The notes: generated by a model not told the origin, from the sequence alone. Shown: positions 1 to 7,343, counted from the first letter of the stretch. The stretch: 9,253 nucleotides of DNA from Phyllobacteriaceae bacterium UBA1059 (GCA_002316345.1 DCDI01000050.1:1234-10486), one strand, 5' to 3'. A program made the numbers and translations.

Positions 1-173
1 TTGGTGGTGGCGAGTGTTTCGCAAGCGACCCGCACGTCCCACGGGTTCATGCCGGCTTTCTTGGCTTCGCGGTAAACGAGATCGACGATCTCGTCGGAGA
101 TGCGGTCACAAACCTTGTCGGGATGGCCTTCGGATACGGATTCGCTGGTAAAAAGGTAGTTCTGGCGTGCCAC
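1..173 (-). CDS. metK: S-adenosylmethionine synthetase, N-terminal fragment (cut by window edge)
   Basis: MetK makes S-adenosylmethionine from ATP and methionine in the cytoplasm. Only the first 57 codons are present and the frame is open at the left edge. The visible N terminus carries the family signature FTSESVSEGHPDK (residues 8-20), with the His17/Asp19/Lys20 cluster that belongs to the ATP and magnesium site, then the typical CDRISDEIVD stretch and ACETLATT near the cut. The start is a GTG, chosen because AGAGGGG (187 to 181 on the minus strand) sits 7 nt upstream and because homologues begin only a few residues before the same motif. Full-length family members are roughly 385-425 residues, so most of the gene lies outside. 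It follows praR on the same strand after 133 nt holding a possible promoter and a strong hairpin. Identification is secure. That the full gene is intact is assumed. Confidence 0.96.
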   Translation of the reverse strand, partial: MARQNYLFTSESVSEGHPDKVCDRISDEIVDLVYREAKKAGMNPWDVRVACETLATT

Positions 174-180
174 GGGTAGT

Positions 181-187
181 CCCCTCT
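181..187 (-). promoter_or_regulatory. Shine-Dalgarno site of metK
   Basis: The minus strand reads AGAGGGG followed by a 7-nt spacer and the GTG start. This strong site at good spacing decides the GTG start. The preceding CC makes CCAGA, which can also pair with TCTGG in the upstream hairpin arm. Confidence 0.75.
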
Positions 188-195
188 GGAAAGAT

Positions 196-219
196 GATCT
201 GGCCGCCATGGGCCAGATC
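196..219 (-). promoter_or_regulatory. Perfect 9-bp inverted repeat in the metK leader
   Basis: GATCTGGCC and GGCCAGATC are exact reverse complements separated by a 6-nt loop. The element starts 8 nt upstream of the metK Shine-Dalgarno site. If transcription starts near 221, the hairpin would form the 5' end of the mRNA. There is no following U-run, so it is not a typical terminator. It could be an RNA hairpin controlling translation or stability, or a DNA operator. The function is unknown. Confidence 0.55.
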
Positions 220-227
220 GCGCGCGA

Positions 228-257
228 GTGTTACCGAAGGGCCCGGTCTGGCGTCAA
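228..257 (-). promoter_or_regulatory. Possible sigma-70-type promoter of metK
   Basis: On the minus strand CTTGACG (TTGACG at 257 to 252) is followed, after 18 nt, by TAACAC (233 to 228). The -35 matches the alphaproteobacterial CTTGAC type well, while the -10 is weak. It lies between praR and metK, about 55 nt upstream of the metK start, and would let metK be expressed independently of praR. Confidence 0.35.
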
Positions 258-306
258 GAGATGCTATTTTCCTAGAAGACGTGCTGTGCGAACGGCTTTT
301 TCAGCC

Positions 307-720
307 TCATTCGCCGTCATCGGCCAGGGTCTTGATGAGGTCGACGATCTTGCGGCGGACCTTGGGGTCCGAAATCTTCATGAAAGCGCGGTTGAGCTGC
401 ATGGATTCCGCACTGCTCATGAAATCCGGCACCAAGGGCGCAGCAGCTTCTTCCTCCAGGCCCATCGGGGACTGACCATCTTCGCGCGGCGCATCCTGGA
501 AGAAGTACTCGACCGGCGCGTTCAGAATGGCGGAAATCGCCTGCAGCCGGCTGGCGCCAACGCGGTTGGTGCCTTTTTCGTATTTCTGGATTTGTTGAAA
601 GGTGATGCCGAGCTGCTCGCCAAGCTTTTCCTGGCTCATCGCGATCATATTGCGGCGGAGTCGAATACGCGAACCGACATGCACGTCGACTGGATTCGGC
701 CGCTTCTTGTTTTCCGTCAT
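307..720 (-). CDS. praR: XRE-family HTH transcriptional regulator, PraR type
   Basis: This is a small cytoplasmic DNA-binding protein of 137 residues. A Cro/C1-type helix-turn-helix fills residues 16-70; the core SQEKLGEQLGITFQQIQKYE (29-48) is the classic helix-turn-recognition-helix pattern. The C-terminal part ends in a basic, probably helical segment (LNRAFMKISDPKVRRKIVDL, 109-128). PraR of Azorhizobium and Rhizobium leguminosarum is the family I recall with this architecture. It is a repressor linked to symbiosis, quorum sensing and biofilm genes, and to my knowledge it also lies between lnt and metK. The ATG at 720 is preferred over an in-frame GTG at 744 because the GAGGGG Shine-Dalgarno sequence lies between them and the conserved region starts only after 720. 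It follows lnt after 108 nt containing inverted repeats that may be operators. The HTH assignment is firm; the praR name rests on context and resemblance, and the targets here are unknown. Confidence 0.85.
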   Translation of the reverse strand: MTENKKRPNPVDVHVGSRIRLRRNMIAMSQEKLGEQLGITFQQIQKYEKGTNRVGASRLQAISAILNAPVEYFFQDAPREDGQSPMGLEEEAAAPLVPDFMSSAESMQLNRAFMKISDPKVRRKIVDLIKTLADDGE

Positions 721-751
721 TATCCCCTCACTGCCCCGCAGCACGGATCAT

Positions 752-777
752 CCTGCCACAGGCAGGCCAATCTGTGG
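752..777 (-). repeat. Two overlapping inverted repeats in the praR leader
   Basis: CCTGCC-ACA-GGCAGG (752-766) is a perfect 6-bp inverted repeat with a 3-nt loop. CCACAG (756-761) and CTGTGG (772-777) form another perfect 6-bp repeat with a 10-nt loop. They share bases 756-761, so an RNA could form only one at a time. They lie 32-57 nt upstream of the praR start. Confidence 0.4.
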
Positions 778-797
778 TCACCAAAATACGGCGAAGC

Positions 798-825
798 GGT
801 TGCAATATCATTTTCTAATATAACC
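798..825. promoter_or_regulatory. AT-rich degenerate palindrome upstream of praR
   Basis: In an otherwise GC-rich window this 28-bp block is AT-rich and has dyad symmetry: it begins GGTT and ends AACC, with AATAT in each half and 8 of 14 base pairs matching. It lies 78-105 nt upstream of the praR ATG, where a promoter or operator would be expected. Autoregulation by PraR is a guess; no clear -35/-10 pair was found. Confidence 0.3.
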
Positions 826-828
826 AAG

Positions 829-2409
829 TCAATGACGCTTTCGCGCCCTGAAATTTCCTAAGAAGCCACCCACGGCAAGAATGCCAAGCACGATCCACCC
901 CGCCCAAACCGGATCCCACAAGCGCAGGATCGTGCCTTTGCCCGTAGGCACCGCTACGTCAAGTGTTCCGACGCCATTTACCGTATAAGCGTCGATAATC
1001 CGGCCAAAACCGTCCACAACACCGGAAATTCCGCTATTGGCTGCGCGAACCAGCGGCAAACCGGTTTCGACCGCGCGCAGCTGTGCCTGCCGGAAATGCT
1101 GACGCGGTCCGGGTGTATCGCCGAACCAGGCATCGTTGGTGAGGTTGATCAGGATGTCCTTGCCGACCGCATCCTTGCGCACAATCTCGTCGAAGATGAT
1201 CTCGTAGCAGATGAAGGCGACGGCGCTTAAGCCTCCGGGCAGTGTAATGCCGGGGCGCGTTTGCGCGGACGAAAAGTCTTCCGGCAGAGCCACGATCTTG
1301 CTGATGCCAAAGCGGTACAGCAGGCCGGAGAACGGAAGATACTCGCCGAAGGGCACGAGATGCACCTTGTCGATCGCATCCACGATCTGGCCGGCATCGC
1401 CGATCTGGGTCATCGAATTGTAGTAGCGGGTGGGGCCACCGGGTGCTGCTTCCGAGCGCACCGCCCCGGCAAGCAGCGTCTGGCCATCCGCCAGAAGATC
1501 GCCAAGCGTCGACAGGGCGTCCGGGCGATCATTGAGAATAAAGGGCACGGCGGTTTCCGGCCAGATGATGACCGACGGCGGTGACTTACCCTCCGCCGGT
1601 GCTGCGGCCGACATTTCGAGATAGGTGCCGAAGATGCGGTCGCGCGCTTCGCGATCCCATTTCTCGCTTTGCAGGATAGACGGCTGCACGAGGCGCACGG
1701 CGAGCGTGTTGGGTCCGAAATCGGCCTGCGACAACCGGAACAAGCCGAAGCCGACATGGGCGGCGATCAAAAGCGCAGCTAGGGCTAAGCCGAGGCTGCG
1801 GCCTCGACGCGACAGAGCGATTGCCGGCATGGCGAACACGAAGACGGTCAGCGCATTCATGCCCACCATCGAAACGAGCACCGACGACTGCATCAGCGTC
1901 GGCACCGGCATGGCAGCATAGCCGATGGCGTTCCAGGGAAAGCCGGTGAAGAGCTGCCCGCGCAGCCATTCGGCTAAGGCAAAGGCAAAAGCCAGCATGG
2001 CGATGCGGCCGATCGACTCGCTCCAGAACAGCCGGGCAAGCACTGCGGCCAAGCCGTAATAGATCGCCAGCACGGCCGGAAGCGCCACCACGGCAAGCGG
2101 CAGCGCCCAGGCAAAGCTGTCTGCTTCCACCAGAAGCGCATTGCCGATCCACCACAGTCCGGCAATGAAATAGCCGAAGCCGAACCACCAGCCGACTGCA
2201 AAGGACGGCCGCAACCGAGCCAGCCTGCCACTGCCGGCTTCGCTGGTTGCACCATCGAGCAGCCAGACCAGGATCGGGAACGACACGAAGCCGACGGCAA
2301 AGAAGTCGTAAGGCGCTTGCGCCAGCACAAGCAGTGCGCCGGCCAAAAAGGCCAAAGCGGCGCGGCGCCAGCCCCAGGCCAAGACGATCCGGCTCCCAAG
2401 GCGGTCCAT
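829..2409 (-). CDS. lnt: Apolipoprotein N-acyltransferase
   Basis: Lnt adds the third acyl chain to the N-terminal cysteine of lipoproteins in the inner membrane, the last step before Lol sorting. The 526-residue product has several hydrophobic segments in its first 225 residues (for example about 17-31, 36-52, 74-91, 101-127, 136-148 and 176-199). A nitrilase-fold domain (about 235-490) and a final membrane span (about 502-519) follow. The Glu-Lys-Cys triad is visible: E285 in WPETAVPF, K348 in DKVHLVPFGEYLPF and C401 in ICYEIIF. Length is normal for the family. ATG at 2409 is preferred over TTG at 2442, which has no Shine-Dalgarno sequence; the ATG has GGAAG 5 nt upstream, but that site is buried in a hairpin. 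In related cluster orders lnt directly follows corC. Here a reversed methyltransferase gene separates them, so lnt needs its own promoter. Confidence 0.97.
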   Translation of the reverse strand: MDRLGSRIVLAWGWRRAALAFLAGALLVLAQAPYDFFAVGFVSFPILVWLLDGATSEAGSGRLARLRPSFAVGWWFGFGYFIAGLWWIGNALLVEADSFAWALPLAVVALPAVLAIYYGLAAVLARLFWSESIGRIAMLAFAFALAEWLRGQLFTGFPWNAIGYAAMPVPTLMQSSVLVSMVGMNALTVFVFAMPAIALSRRGRSLGLALAALLIAAHVGFGLFRLSQADFGPNTLAVRLVQPSILQSEKWDREARDRIFGTYLEMSAAAPAEGKSPPSVIIWPETAVPFILNDRPDALSTLGDLLADGQTLLAGAVRSEAAPGGPTRYYNSMTQIGDAGQIVDAIDKVHLVPFGEYLPFSGLLYRFGISKIVALPEDFSSAQTRPGITLPGGLSAVAFICYEIIFDEIVRKDAVGKDILINLTNDAWFGDTPGPRQHFRQAQLRAVETGLPLVRAANSGISGVVDGFGRIIDAYTVNGVGTLDVAVPTGKGTILRLWDPVWAGWIVLGILAVGGFLGNFRARKRH

Positions 2410-2410
2410 A

Positions 2411-2447
2411 AAAGCTTCCGATGCTAGAGAATCATCGCGCAAGCTTT
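2411..2447 (-). promoter_or_regulatory. Long hairpin covering the lnt ribosome binding site
   Basis: On the minus strand AAAGCTT (2447-2441) pairs with AAGCTTT (2417-2411). Just inside, CGATG (2437-2433) pairs with CATCG (2423-2419) around a 9-nt loop, with only a small asymmetric internal loop between the stems. The 3' arm contains the putative Shine-Dalgarno GGAAG (2419-2415) and ends 1 nt before the lnt ATG, so folding would block initiation. A role in translational control is inferred. Confidence 0.5.
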
Positions 2448-2460
2448 AACAGGCACCGCC

Positions 2461-2470
2461 TGGCGCGCCA
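2461..2470. repeat. 10-bp perfect palindrome between lnt and the methyltransferase gene
   Basis: TGGCGCGCCA is self-complementary and lies in the 127-bp region between the divergent lnt and methyltransferase genes. It could be an operator for either gene. GC-rich palindromes of this size also arise by chance in such genomes. Confidence 0.2.
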
Positions 2471-2524
2471 AACCGCTATACATCGCGCCCAAAGCGATTA
2501 TTGAAGCCCGCCTGGCATGCGGAT

Positions 2525-2531
2525 GGGAGGG
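2525..2531 (+). promoter_or_regulatory. Shine-Dalgarno site of the methyltransferase gene
   Basis: GGGAGGG followed by a 5-nt spacer and ATG at 2537 is a strong ribosome binding site. It decides the start against the upstream in-frame TTG at 2501, since the site would lie inside the coding region if that TTG were used. Confidence 0.75.
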
Positions 2532-2536
2532 AAGCA

Positions 2537-3265
2537 ATGTCGGCGCAGGACTCGAACGGCTGGGATGCTTCGGCCGCTGGATGGATCGCGGCGCAAGGCA
2601 GCGAAGGCGACTTCGGCCGGCGCTTCGTTCTGGACGCGCCGATGATCGAACGCGTGAACCGTCAACGCTTCCGGAATGCGCTAGATGTCGGGTGCGGCGA
2701 AGGCAGGTTTTGCCGGATTATGCGCGATCTGGGTGTAAGGACCGTCGGCATCGATCCTACCGAGGCTCTGATTGCCCGAGCGCGAGAGCTGGATCCGGAC
2801 GGCGATTACAGGCTCGGCACTGCGGAGGGGCTAGACCTGGCCGCGGACAGCTTCGATCTCGCGGTGAGCTACCTTTCGCTGATCGACATCGACGATCTTC
2901 CCCTTGCCTTGAAGTGTGTGACGGCGTGCCTGAAGCCGGGCGGCACCCTGCTGATTGCCAACTTGAACAGCTTTGCCACGGCTGCAGGCGCGCGCGCCTG
3001 GATTTGCGACAGCGAGGGCCTGGAACGCTTTGCGCTGGAAAACTATCTGGAAGAACGTTCGGTCTGGCTGGAATGGGCCGACATCCGCATCCGCAACTGG
3101 CATCGGCCTATGAAGACCTATATGCAGCTTCTGCTGGAAAACGGCCTGCAGCTTCGGCATTTCGACGAGCCGGCACCAAGTGGCGGCGGCGATCCGGCGC
3201 GGGTCAGCCGACAGCGCCGCGTGCCTTTCTTCCACATCATGGAATGGCAGAAGCCGGACGATTAA
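2537..3265 (+). CDS. Class I SAM-dependent methyltransferase, substrate unknown
   Basis: This 242-residue, probably soluble protein has a Rossmann-type methyltransferase core of the Methyltransf_11 kind. Motif I is DVGCGEGRF (50-58), which binds SAM. The acidic residue at the end of strand 2 is D73 in GIDPT. A motif IV-like stretch is DSFDLAVSYLSLIDIDD (104-120), and LKPGGTLLIANL (132-143) is the usual post-motif strand. The C-terminal 90 residues are rich in Trp and Arg and probably shape substrate binding (ADIRIRNWHRPMKTYM, 181-196); they do not reveal the substrate. It is the only plus-strand gene here, sitting between corC and lnt, two genes usually adjacent, so insertion or rearrangement is likely. 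Base composition looks like its neighbours, so there is no sign of recent foreign origin. It converges on corC with 24 nt between the stops and diverges from lnt. The fold is certain, the function is not. Confidence 0.9.
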   Translation: MSAQDSNGWDASAAGWIAAQGSEGDFGRRFVLDAPMIERVNRQRFRNALDVGCGEGRFCRIMRDLGVRTVGIDPTEALIARARELDPDGDYRLGTAEGLDLAADSFDLAVSYLSLIDIDDLPLALKCVTACLKPGGTLLIANLNSFATAAGARAWICDSEGLERFALENYLEERSVWLEWADIRIRNWHRPMKTYMQLLLENGLQLRHFDEPAPSGGGDPARVSRQRRVPFFHIMEWQKPDD

Positions 3266-3276
3266 CCTCCGGCTTC
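3250..3276. terminator. Possible hairpin terminator between convergent genes
   Basis: GAAGCCGG (3250-3257) and CCGGCTTC (3269-3276) form a perfect 8-bp inverted repeat with an 11-nt loop. It spans the methyltransferase stop codon and lies in the 24-nt gap before the corC stop. Position fits a shared terminator, but no T-run follows on either strand, so intrinsic termination would be weak. Confidence 0.4.
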
Positions 3277-3289
3277 GCTAGGGTTCAAA

Positions 3290-4351
3290 TCACGCGGAGT
3301 CCGACACTTCGTGGTGGCTGGTGCTCTCATGCGGCTTGAGATCACGCACCAGGCGCACCTTGCGGACGCGGCGGGGATCGGCTTCGAGGATCTGCATTTC
3401 GAAGCCAGGCATGACGCGGATGATTTCGCCGCGTACCGGCACGCGGCCGAGCGCGGAGAAGATCAGGCCGCTCAGCGTATCGACATCCTCGCCGAATTCC
3501 CCGGCTTCGAAGCCCGGAATGGCTTCCGCCACATCCTCGATATCAGCACGCGCATTGACCACGAAAACGCCGTCACCGGTTTGCGTGACCGTTTTTTCCT
3601 CGTCGTCGTGTTCGTCTTCGATGTCGCCGACGATCATCTCGACGATGTCTTCAAGCGACACGAGACCGTCGGTGCCGCCATATTCGTCGATGACCAGCGC
3701 CATCTGTGTATGCGAGGCCTGCATGCGCGCCATCAGCTCGGAAGCCTGCATAGAGGGCGGCACGAACAGCACGGTGCGGATGAGTTCGAGGTCGCCGATC
3801 GTGCGGGTCAGATCGACATTGCCGAGATCGGACGCTTCCACGGTCTTCGACGGCGTCGGAGCGCCGGGTTCGACGGTGGTGGCCTGCGCCGAACGGGTGA
3901 TGTGGTTGAGCACGTCGCGGATATGGACCATGCCGCGCGGGTCATCCAGGGACTCCGAATAAACCGGCATGCGGGAATGGCCGCTTTCCTGGAAGGCGCG
4001 CAAGAGATCGCCGAGCGTGATCGCAATATCGACGCCGTCGATATCAGCGCGCGGGATCATCACGTCCTCGACGCGAACTTCACGCAGGCCGAGCACGTTG
4101 TTGAGCATGGCGCGCTCAACCGGCGTGAAGGCTGCTTCCGTTTCGTCGGGGCTTGCTTCCGCCAAGGCGTCGGCAAGGTTTTCGCGCAAAGTCGCGCTGC
4201 CGTTCTTCGGTCTGAAGAAACCGACCATGCGGTCGAACAATGGTAGCCGGAGACCTTGGGTCTCGGTGTGACTACTCGGCCCGTCTTCTTTCTGATCGGG
4301 CAATTCGCTGGAAGGTTCGTGACCTGCAGCGTCACTATCTTTATCGTTCAT
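3290..4351 (-). CDS. corC: CorC/HlyC-family CBS-domain protein
   Basis: The 353-residue protein has an acidic low-complexity N terminus (1-30). A pair of CBS domains follows (about 91-245), including VRVEDVMIPRADIDGV (92-107), the HSRMPVY segment (125-131) and the hallmark DEYGGTDGLVSLEDIVE (222-238). A CorC_HlyC domain ends it (about 255-340). There is no DUF21 membrane domain, so it is the short E. coli CorC (YbeX) type: a cytoplasmic or peripheral protein, historically tied to magnesium/cobalt efflux with CorA and more recently to ribosome homeostasis. Older annotations call it haemolysin; nothing here supports that. About 20 residues (155-175) between the CBS repeats look like a flexible linker. 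Two ATGs lie in tandem. The second (4351) is preferred because GGAGG abuts the first (4354) with no spacer, but either is possible. It follows ybeY by 47 nt and is the last gene of the minus-strand run. Confidence 0.93.
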   Translation of the reverse strand: MNDKDSDAAGHEPSSELPDQKEDGPSSHTETQGLRLPLFDRMVGFFRPKNGSATLRENLADALAEASPDETEAAFTPVERAMLNNVLGLREVRVEDVMIPRADIDGVDIAITLGDLLRAFQESGHSRMPVYSESLDDPRGMVHIRDVLNHITRSAQATTVEPGAPTPSKTVEASDLGNVDLTRTIGDLELIRTVLFVPPSMQASELMARMQASHTQMALVIDEYGGTDGLVSLEDIVEMIVGDIEDEHDDEEKTVTQTGDGVFVVNARADIEDVAEAIPGFEAGEFGEDVDTLSGLIFSALGRVPVRGEIIRVMPGFEMQILEADPRRVRKVRLVRDLKPHESTSHHEVSDSA

Positions 4352-4357
4352 CATCCT

Positions 4358-4372
4358 CCGGCTTGTCGCCGG
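4358..4372 (-). promoter_or_regulatory. Small hairpin overlapping the corC ribosome binding site
   Basis: CCGGC-GACAA-GCCGG is a perfect 5-bp, all-GC stem with a 5-nt loop. Its 3' arm runs into the Shine-Dalgarno sequence (CGGAGG, 4360-4355) directly before the tandem ATG codons, so part of that site would be paired. It may tune corC output relative to ybeY in the operon. Confidence 0.35.
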
Positions 4373-4398
4373 TCCGTGTTGATCGCGGGGGTCTTTCC

Positions 4399-4878
4399 CT
4401 ATCGGTAGGGATCGGGAATGGCAAGACTTCTCAGTATTTCGCGTTCCAAACCTTCCATCTCCTCTGCTTGTTCCTCGGTTTCATGGTCGAAGCCAAGACA
4501 ATGCAGAAGGCCGTGGATGGTGAGATGGGTGAGATGGTGGTCGAAGGGCTTGGTTTCCTCTTCCGCTTCACGAACCACCGTTTCCCGGGCAATGACGATG
4601 TCGCCGAGCATAGGCGGCAGGGGATCGCCGGGCTCGACCGGGAACGCTGGAAAAGACAGGACGTTGGTGGGCTTGTCCTTGTTGCGCCATTCGCGATTGA
4701 GCTCCTGGATCGAAGCGTCGTCGGTAAACAGGATCGACAGCTCGCTGGCGCCCTCGGTGACGCCAAGGCGCTCGAAGGTGGCCGCAATAGCGCGATCGAC
4801 AAGCGCTTGCAGTGCGGCTTCATCGCCCCATTCGCCGGCCTCGATCTCGAGGCCGACTGCAATCTCAGGCTTGCTCAA
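4399..4878 (-). CDS. ybeY: Endoribonuclease YbeY, rRNA maturation factor
   Basis: YbeY is a zinc-dependent single-strand endoribonuclease acting in 16S rRNA 3'-end maturation and 70S ribosome quality control; in Sinorhizobium it also affects small-RNA regulation. The 159-residue length is normal. The UPF0054 metal motif H-x3-H-x5-H is complete: H122, H126 and H132 in HGLLHCLGFDH. The conserved upstream block NREWRNKDKPTNVLSFP (61-77) holds the arginine (R65) of the active-site cleft, and LGDIVIA (91-97) follows. The start is TTG, which overlaps the phoH stop as TTGA. No earlier in-frame start exists and the next methionine (residue 90) would remove half of the protein. There is no good Shine-Dalgarno sequence, so translation is probably coupled to phoH. 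Its place between phoH and corC is the near-universal proteobacterial arrangement. Confidence 0.96.
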   Translation of the reverse strand: MSKPEIAVGLEIEAGEWGDEAALQALVDRAIAATFERLGVTEGASELSILFTDDASIQELNREWRNKDKPTNVLSFPAFPVEPGDPLPPMLGDIVIARETVVREAEEETKPFDHHLTHLTIHGLLHCLGFDHETEEQAEEMEGLEREILRSLAIPDPYR

Positions 4879-5921
4879 ACCGCAGGACCGCCGCTGCCGG
4901 CGCGGTCGTAGGCGCGGACGATCTCGGCCACCAGCGGGTGACGCACGACGTCCTTGTCCTCGAAGCGCACCTTCACGATGTTCGGCACGCCATCCAGCAC
5001 GCGCAAGGCTTCGACGAGACCGGACTTGGTGTGCGGCGGGAGGTCGATCTGGGAGGGATCGCCGGTCACGATCATGCGGCTGTTTTCGCCCAAACGCGTC
5101 AGAAACATCTTCATCTGCATCTGCGTCGTATTCTGGGCTTCGTCCAGGATCACGGCGGAATGGGCGAGCGTACGGCCGCGCATGAAGGCAAGCGGGGCGA
5201 TCTCGATGACCTCGGCGGCAATCGCGCGCTCGACCTTGTCGGCCGGCATCATGTCGTAAAGCGCGTCATAAAGCGGGCGCAGGTAAGGATCGACCTTTTC
5301 CTTCATGTCGCCGGGCAGGAAGCCGAGGCGCTCGCCGGCTTCAACGGCCGGACGCGACAGGATGATGCGCTCGACCAGACCGCGCTCAAGCAGCATCGCG
5401 GCATGCGCCACGGCAAGATAGGTCTTGCCAGTACCGGCCGGGCCGATGCCGAAAACGAGTTCTGACCGCTCCAGCGCGCGCATATAGGCGTCCTGGTTGG
5501 CGGAGCGGGCGTAGATGGTGCGCTTGCGGGTGGAAATCTGGGCGGCAGACATCTTGCCTTTCTTTTCAAGCGTGGGCAGGCTCAGCTGGTCGTCGGCGGC
5601 AACCGCCATGCGGATCGCACCATCCACATCGGACTGGCCGACATGGGCGCCCTTTTGCAGCATGTCATAGAGATGATCGAGCGTGCGGCGCGCTTGTTCG
5701 GCAGCCGTGGGGTCACCCTGGATCGAAAGCTGGTTGCCCTTCGAGCGTAGATCCACGCCGAGCTTCTGCTCGATGCGCGCGAGGTTTTCGTCGAACTGGC
5801 CATAAAGCGCGCTCGCGAAGCGGTTATTGTCGAATGTGAGTACGAGATGCGCCTTATCGGAAGCGCCGGCCGGGCTCGTCTTGACGTCTGCCTTTGCGGT
5901 CAACCGCGTCTCCTTGTTCAA
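4875..5921 (-). CDS. phoH: PhoH-like ATPase (YbeZ type)
   Basis: This is a cytoplasmic P-loop ATPase of the PhoH/YbeZ family, 348 residues, a usual length. The N-terminal part (about 25-90) is the KH-like domain typical of this branch and suggests RNA binding. The ATPase core has Walker A GPAGTGKT (160-167), a conserved ILSRPAVEAGERLGFLPGD block (187-205), Walker B VILDEAQN (257-264) and the sensor-like VTGDPSQIDLP (285-295). YbeZ proteins interact with YbeY and are thought to act in rRNA processing; phosphate-starvation control, from which PhoH is named, is not indicated here. The start is TTG at 5921. No ATG or GTG gives a full KH-like domain, and AAGG lies 2 nt before it inside a 10-bp palindrome, so the exact start is less certain than the gene. 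It lies 33 nt after miaB and overlaps ybeY by 4 nt. Confidence 0.94.
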   Translation of the reverse strand: MNKETRLTAKADVKTSPAGASDKAHLVLTFDNNRFASALYGQFDENLARIEQKLGVDLRSKGNQLSIQGDPTAAEQARRTLDHLYDMLQKGAHVGQSDVDGAIRMAVAADDQLSLPTLEKKGKMSAAQISTRKRTIYARSANQDAYMRALERSELVFGIGPAGTGKTYLAVAHAAMLLERGLVERIILSRPAVEAGERLGFLPGDMKEKVDPYLRPLYDALYDMMPADKVERAIAAEVIEIAPLAFMRGRTLAHSAVILDEAQNTTQMQMKMFLTRLGENSRMIVTGDPSQIDLPPHTKSGLVEALRVLDGVPNIVKVRFEDKDVVRHPLVAEIVRAYDRAGSGGPAV

Positions 5922-5928
5922 GGCCTTG
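5919..5928. repeat. 10-bp palindrome containing the phoH start codon
   Basis: CAAGGCCTTG is perfectly self-complementary and its last three bases on the minus strand are the TTG start of phoH; the AAGG inside is the only Shine-Dalgarno-like sequence. A loopless palindrome folds poorly within one RNA molecule, so if it matters it is more likely a protein-binding DNA site or chance. Confidence 0.2.
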
Positions 5929-5954
5929 GGCTCAATGCCGTCTTGGCCTGAAGC

Positions 5955-7343
<1,389 letters not shown>

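Noticed and set aside
174..227. SAM-II or SAM/SAH riboswitch before metK
   Set aside because: The leader has a strong simple hairpin but not the pseudoknot layout or conserved loop bases that I recall for those classes. Kept only as an unclassified hairpin.
294..306. Terminator after praR (GGCT...AGCC next to a T-run)
   Set aside because: The stem is only 4 bp and sits at the stop codon; too weak to call.
208..861. 217-codon plus-strand open frame opposite praR and the lnt 3' end
   Set aside because: Antisense to the convincing HTH gene, with no ribosome binding site and no domain.
2410..2442. TTG at 2442 as the lnt start
   Set aside because: It has no Shine-Dalgarno sequence, and the 11 extra residues precede the MDRLGSR-type start seen in rhizobial Lnt.
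2443..2500. Promoters for lnt and the methyltransferase around CTATAC (2476-2481)
   Set aside because: A -10-like CTATAC on the plus strand and TATAGC on the minus strand are present, but neither has a fitting -35 at 16-19 nt.
2501..2536. TTG at 2501 as the methyltransferase start
   Set aside because: The strong GGGAGGG site before ATG 2537 would lie inside the gene, and the extra 12 residues look non-conserved.
2581..3339. 252-codon frame overlapping the methyltransferase gene
   Set aside because: It is the +2 shadow of the methyltransferase; its translation is Arg/Pro/Ala-rich without motifs.
3311..4246. 311-codon plus-strand open frame opposite corC
   Set aside because: It is fully antisense to an intact corC with clear CBS motifs. 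Long antisense frames are common in GC-rich genomes, and its product has no recognisable motif.
4240..5465. Plus-strand frames opposite ybeY and phoH
   Set aside because: They mirror genes with intact catalytic motifs and are explained by codon bias on the coding strand.
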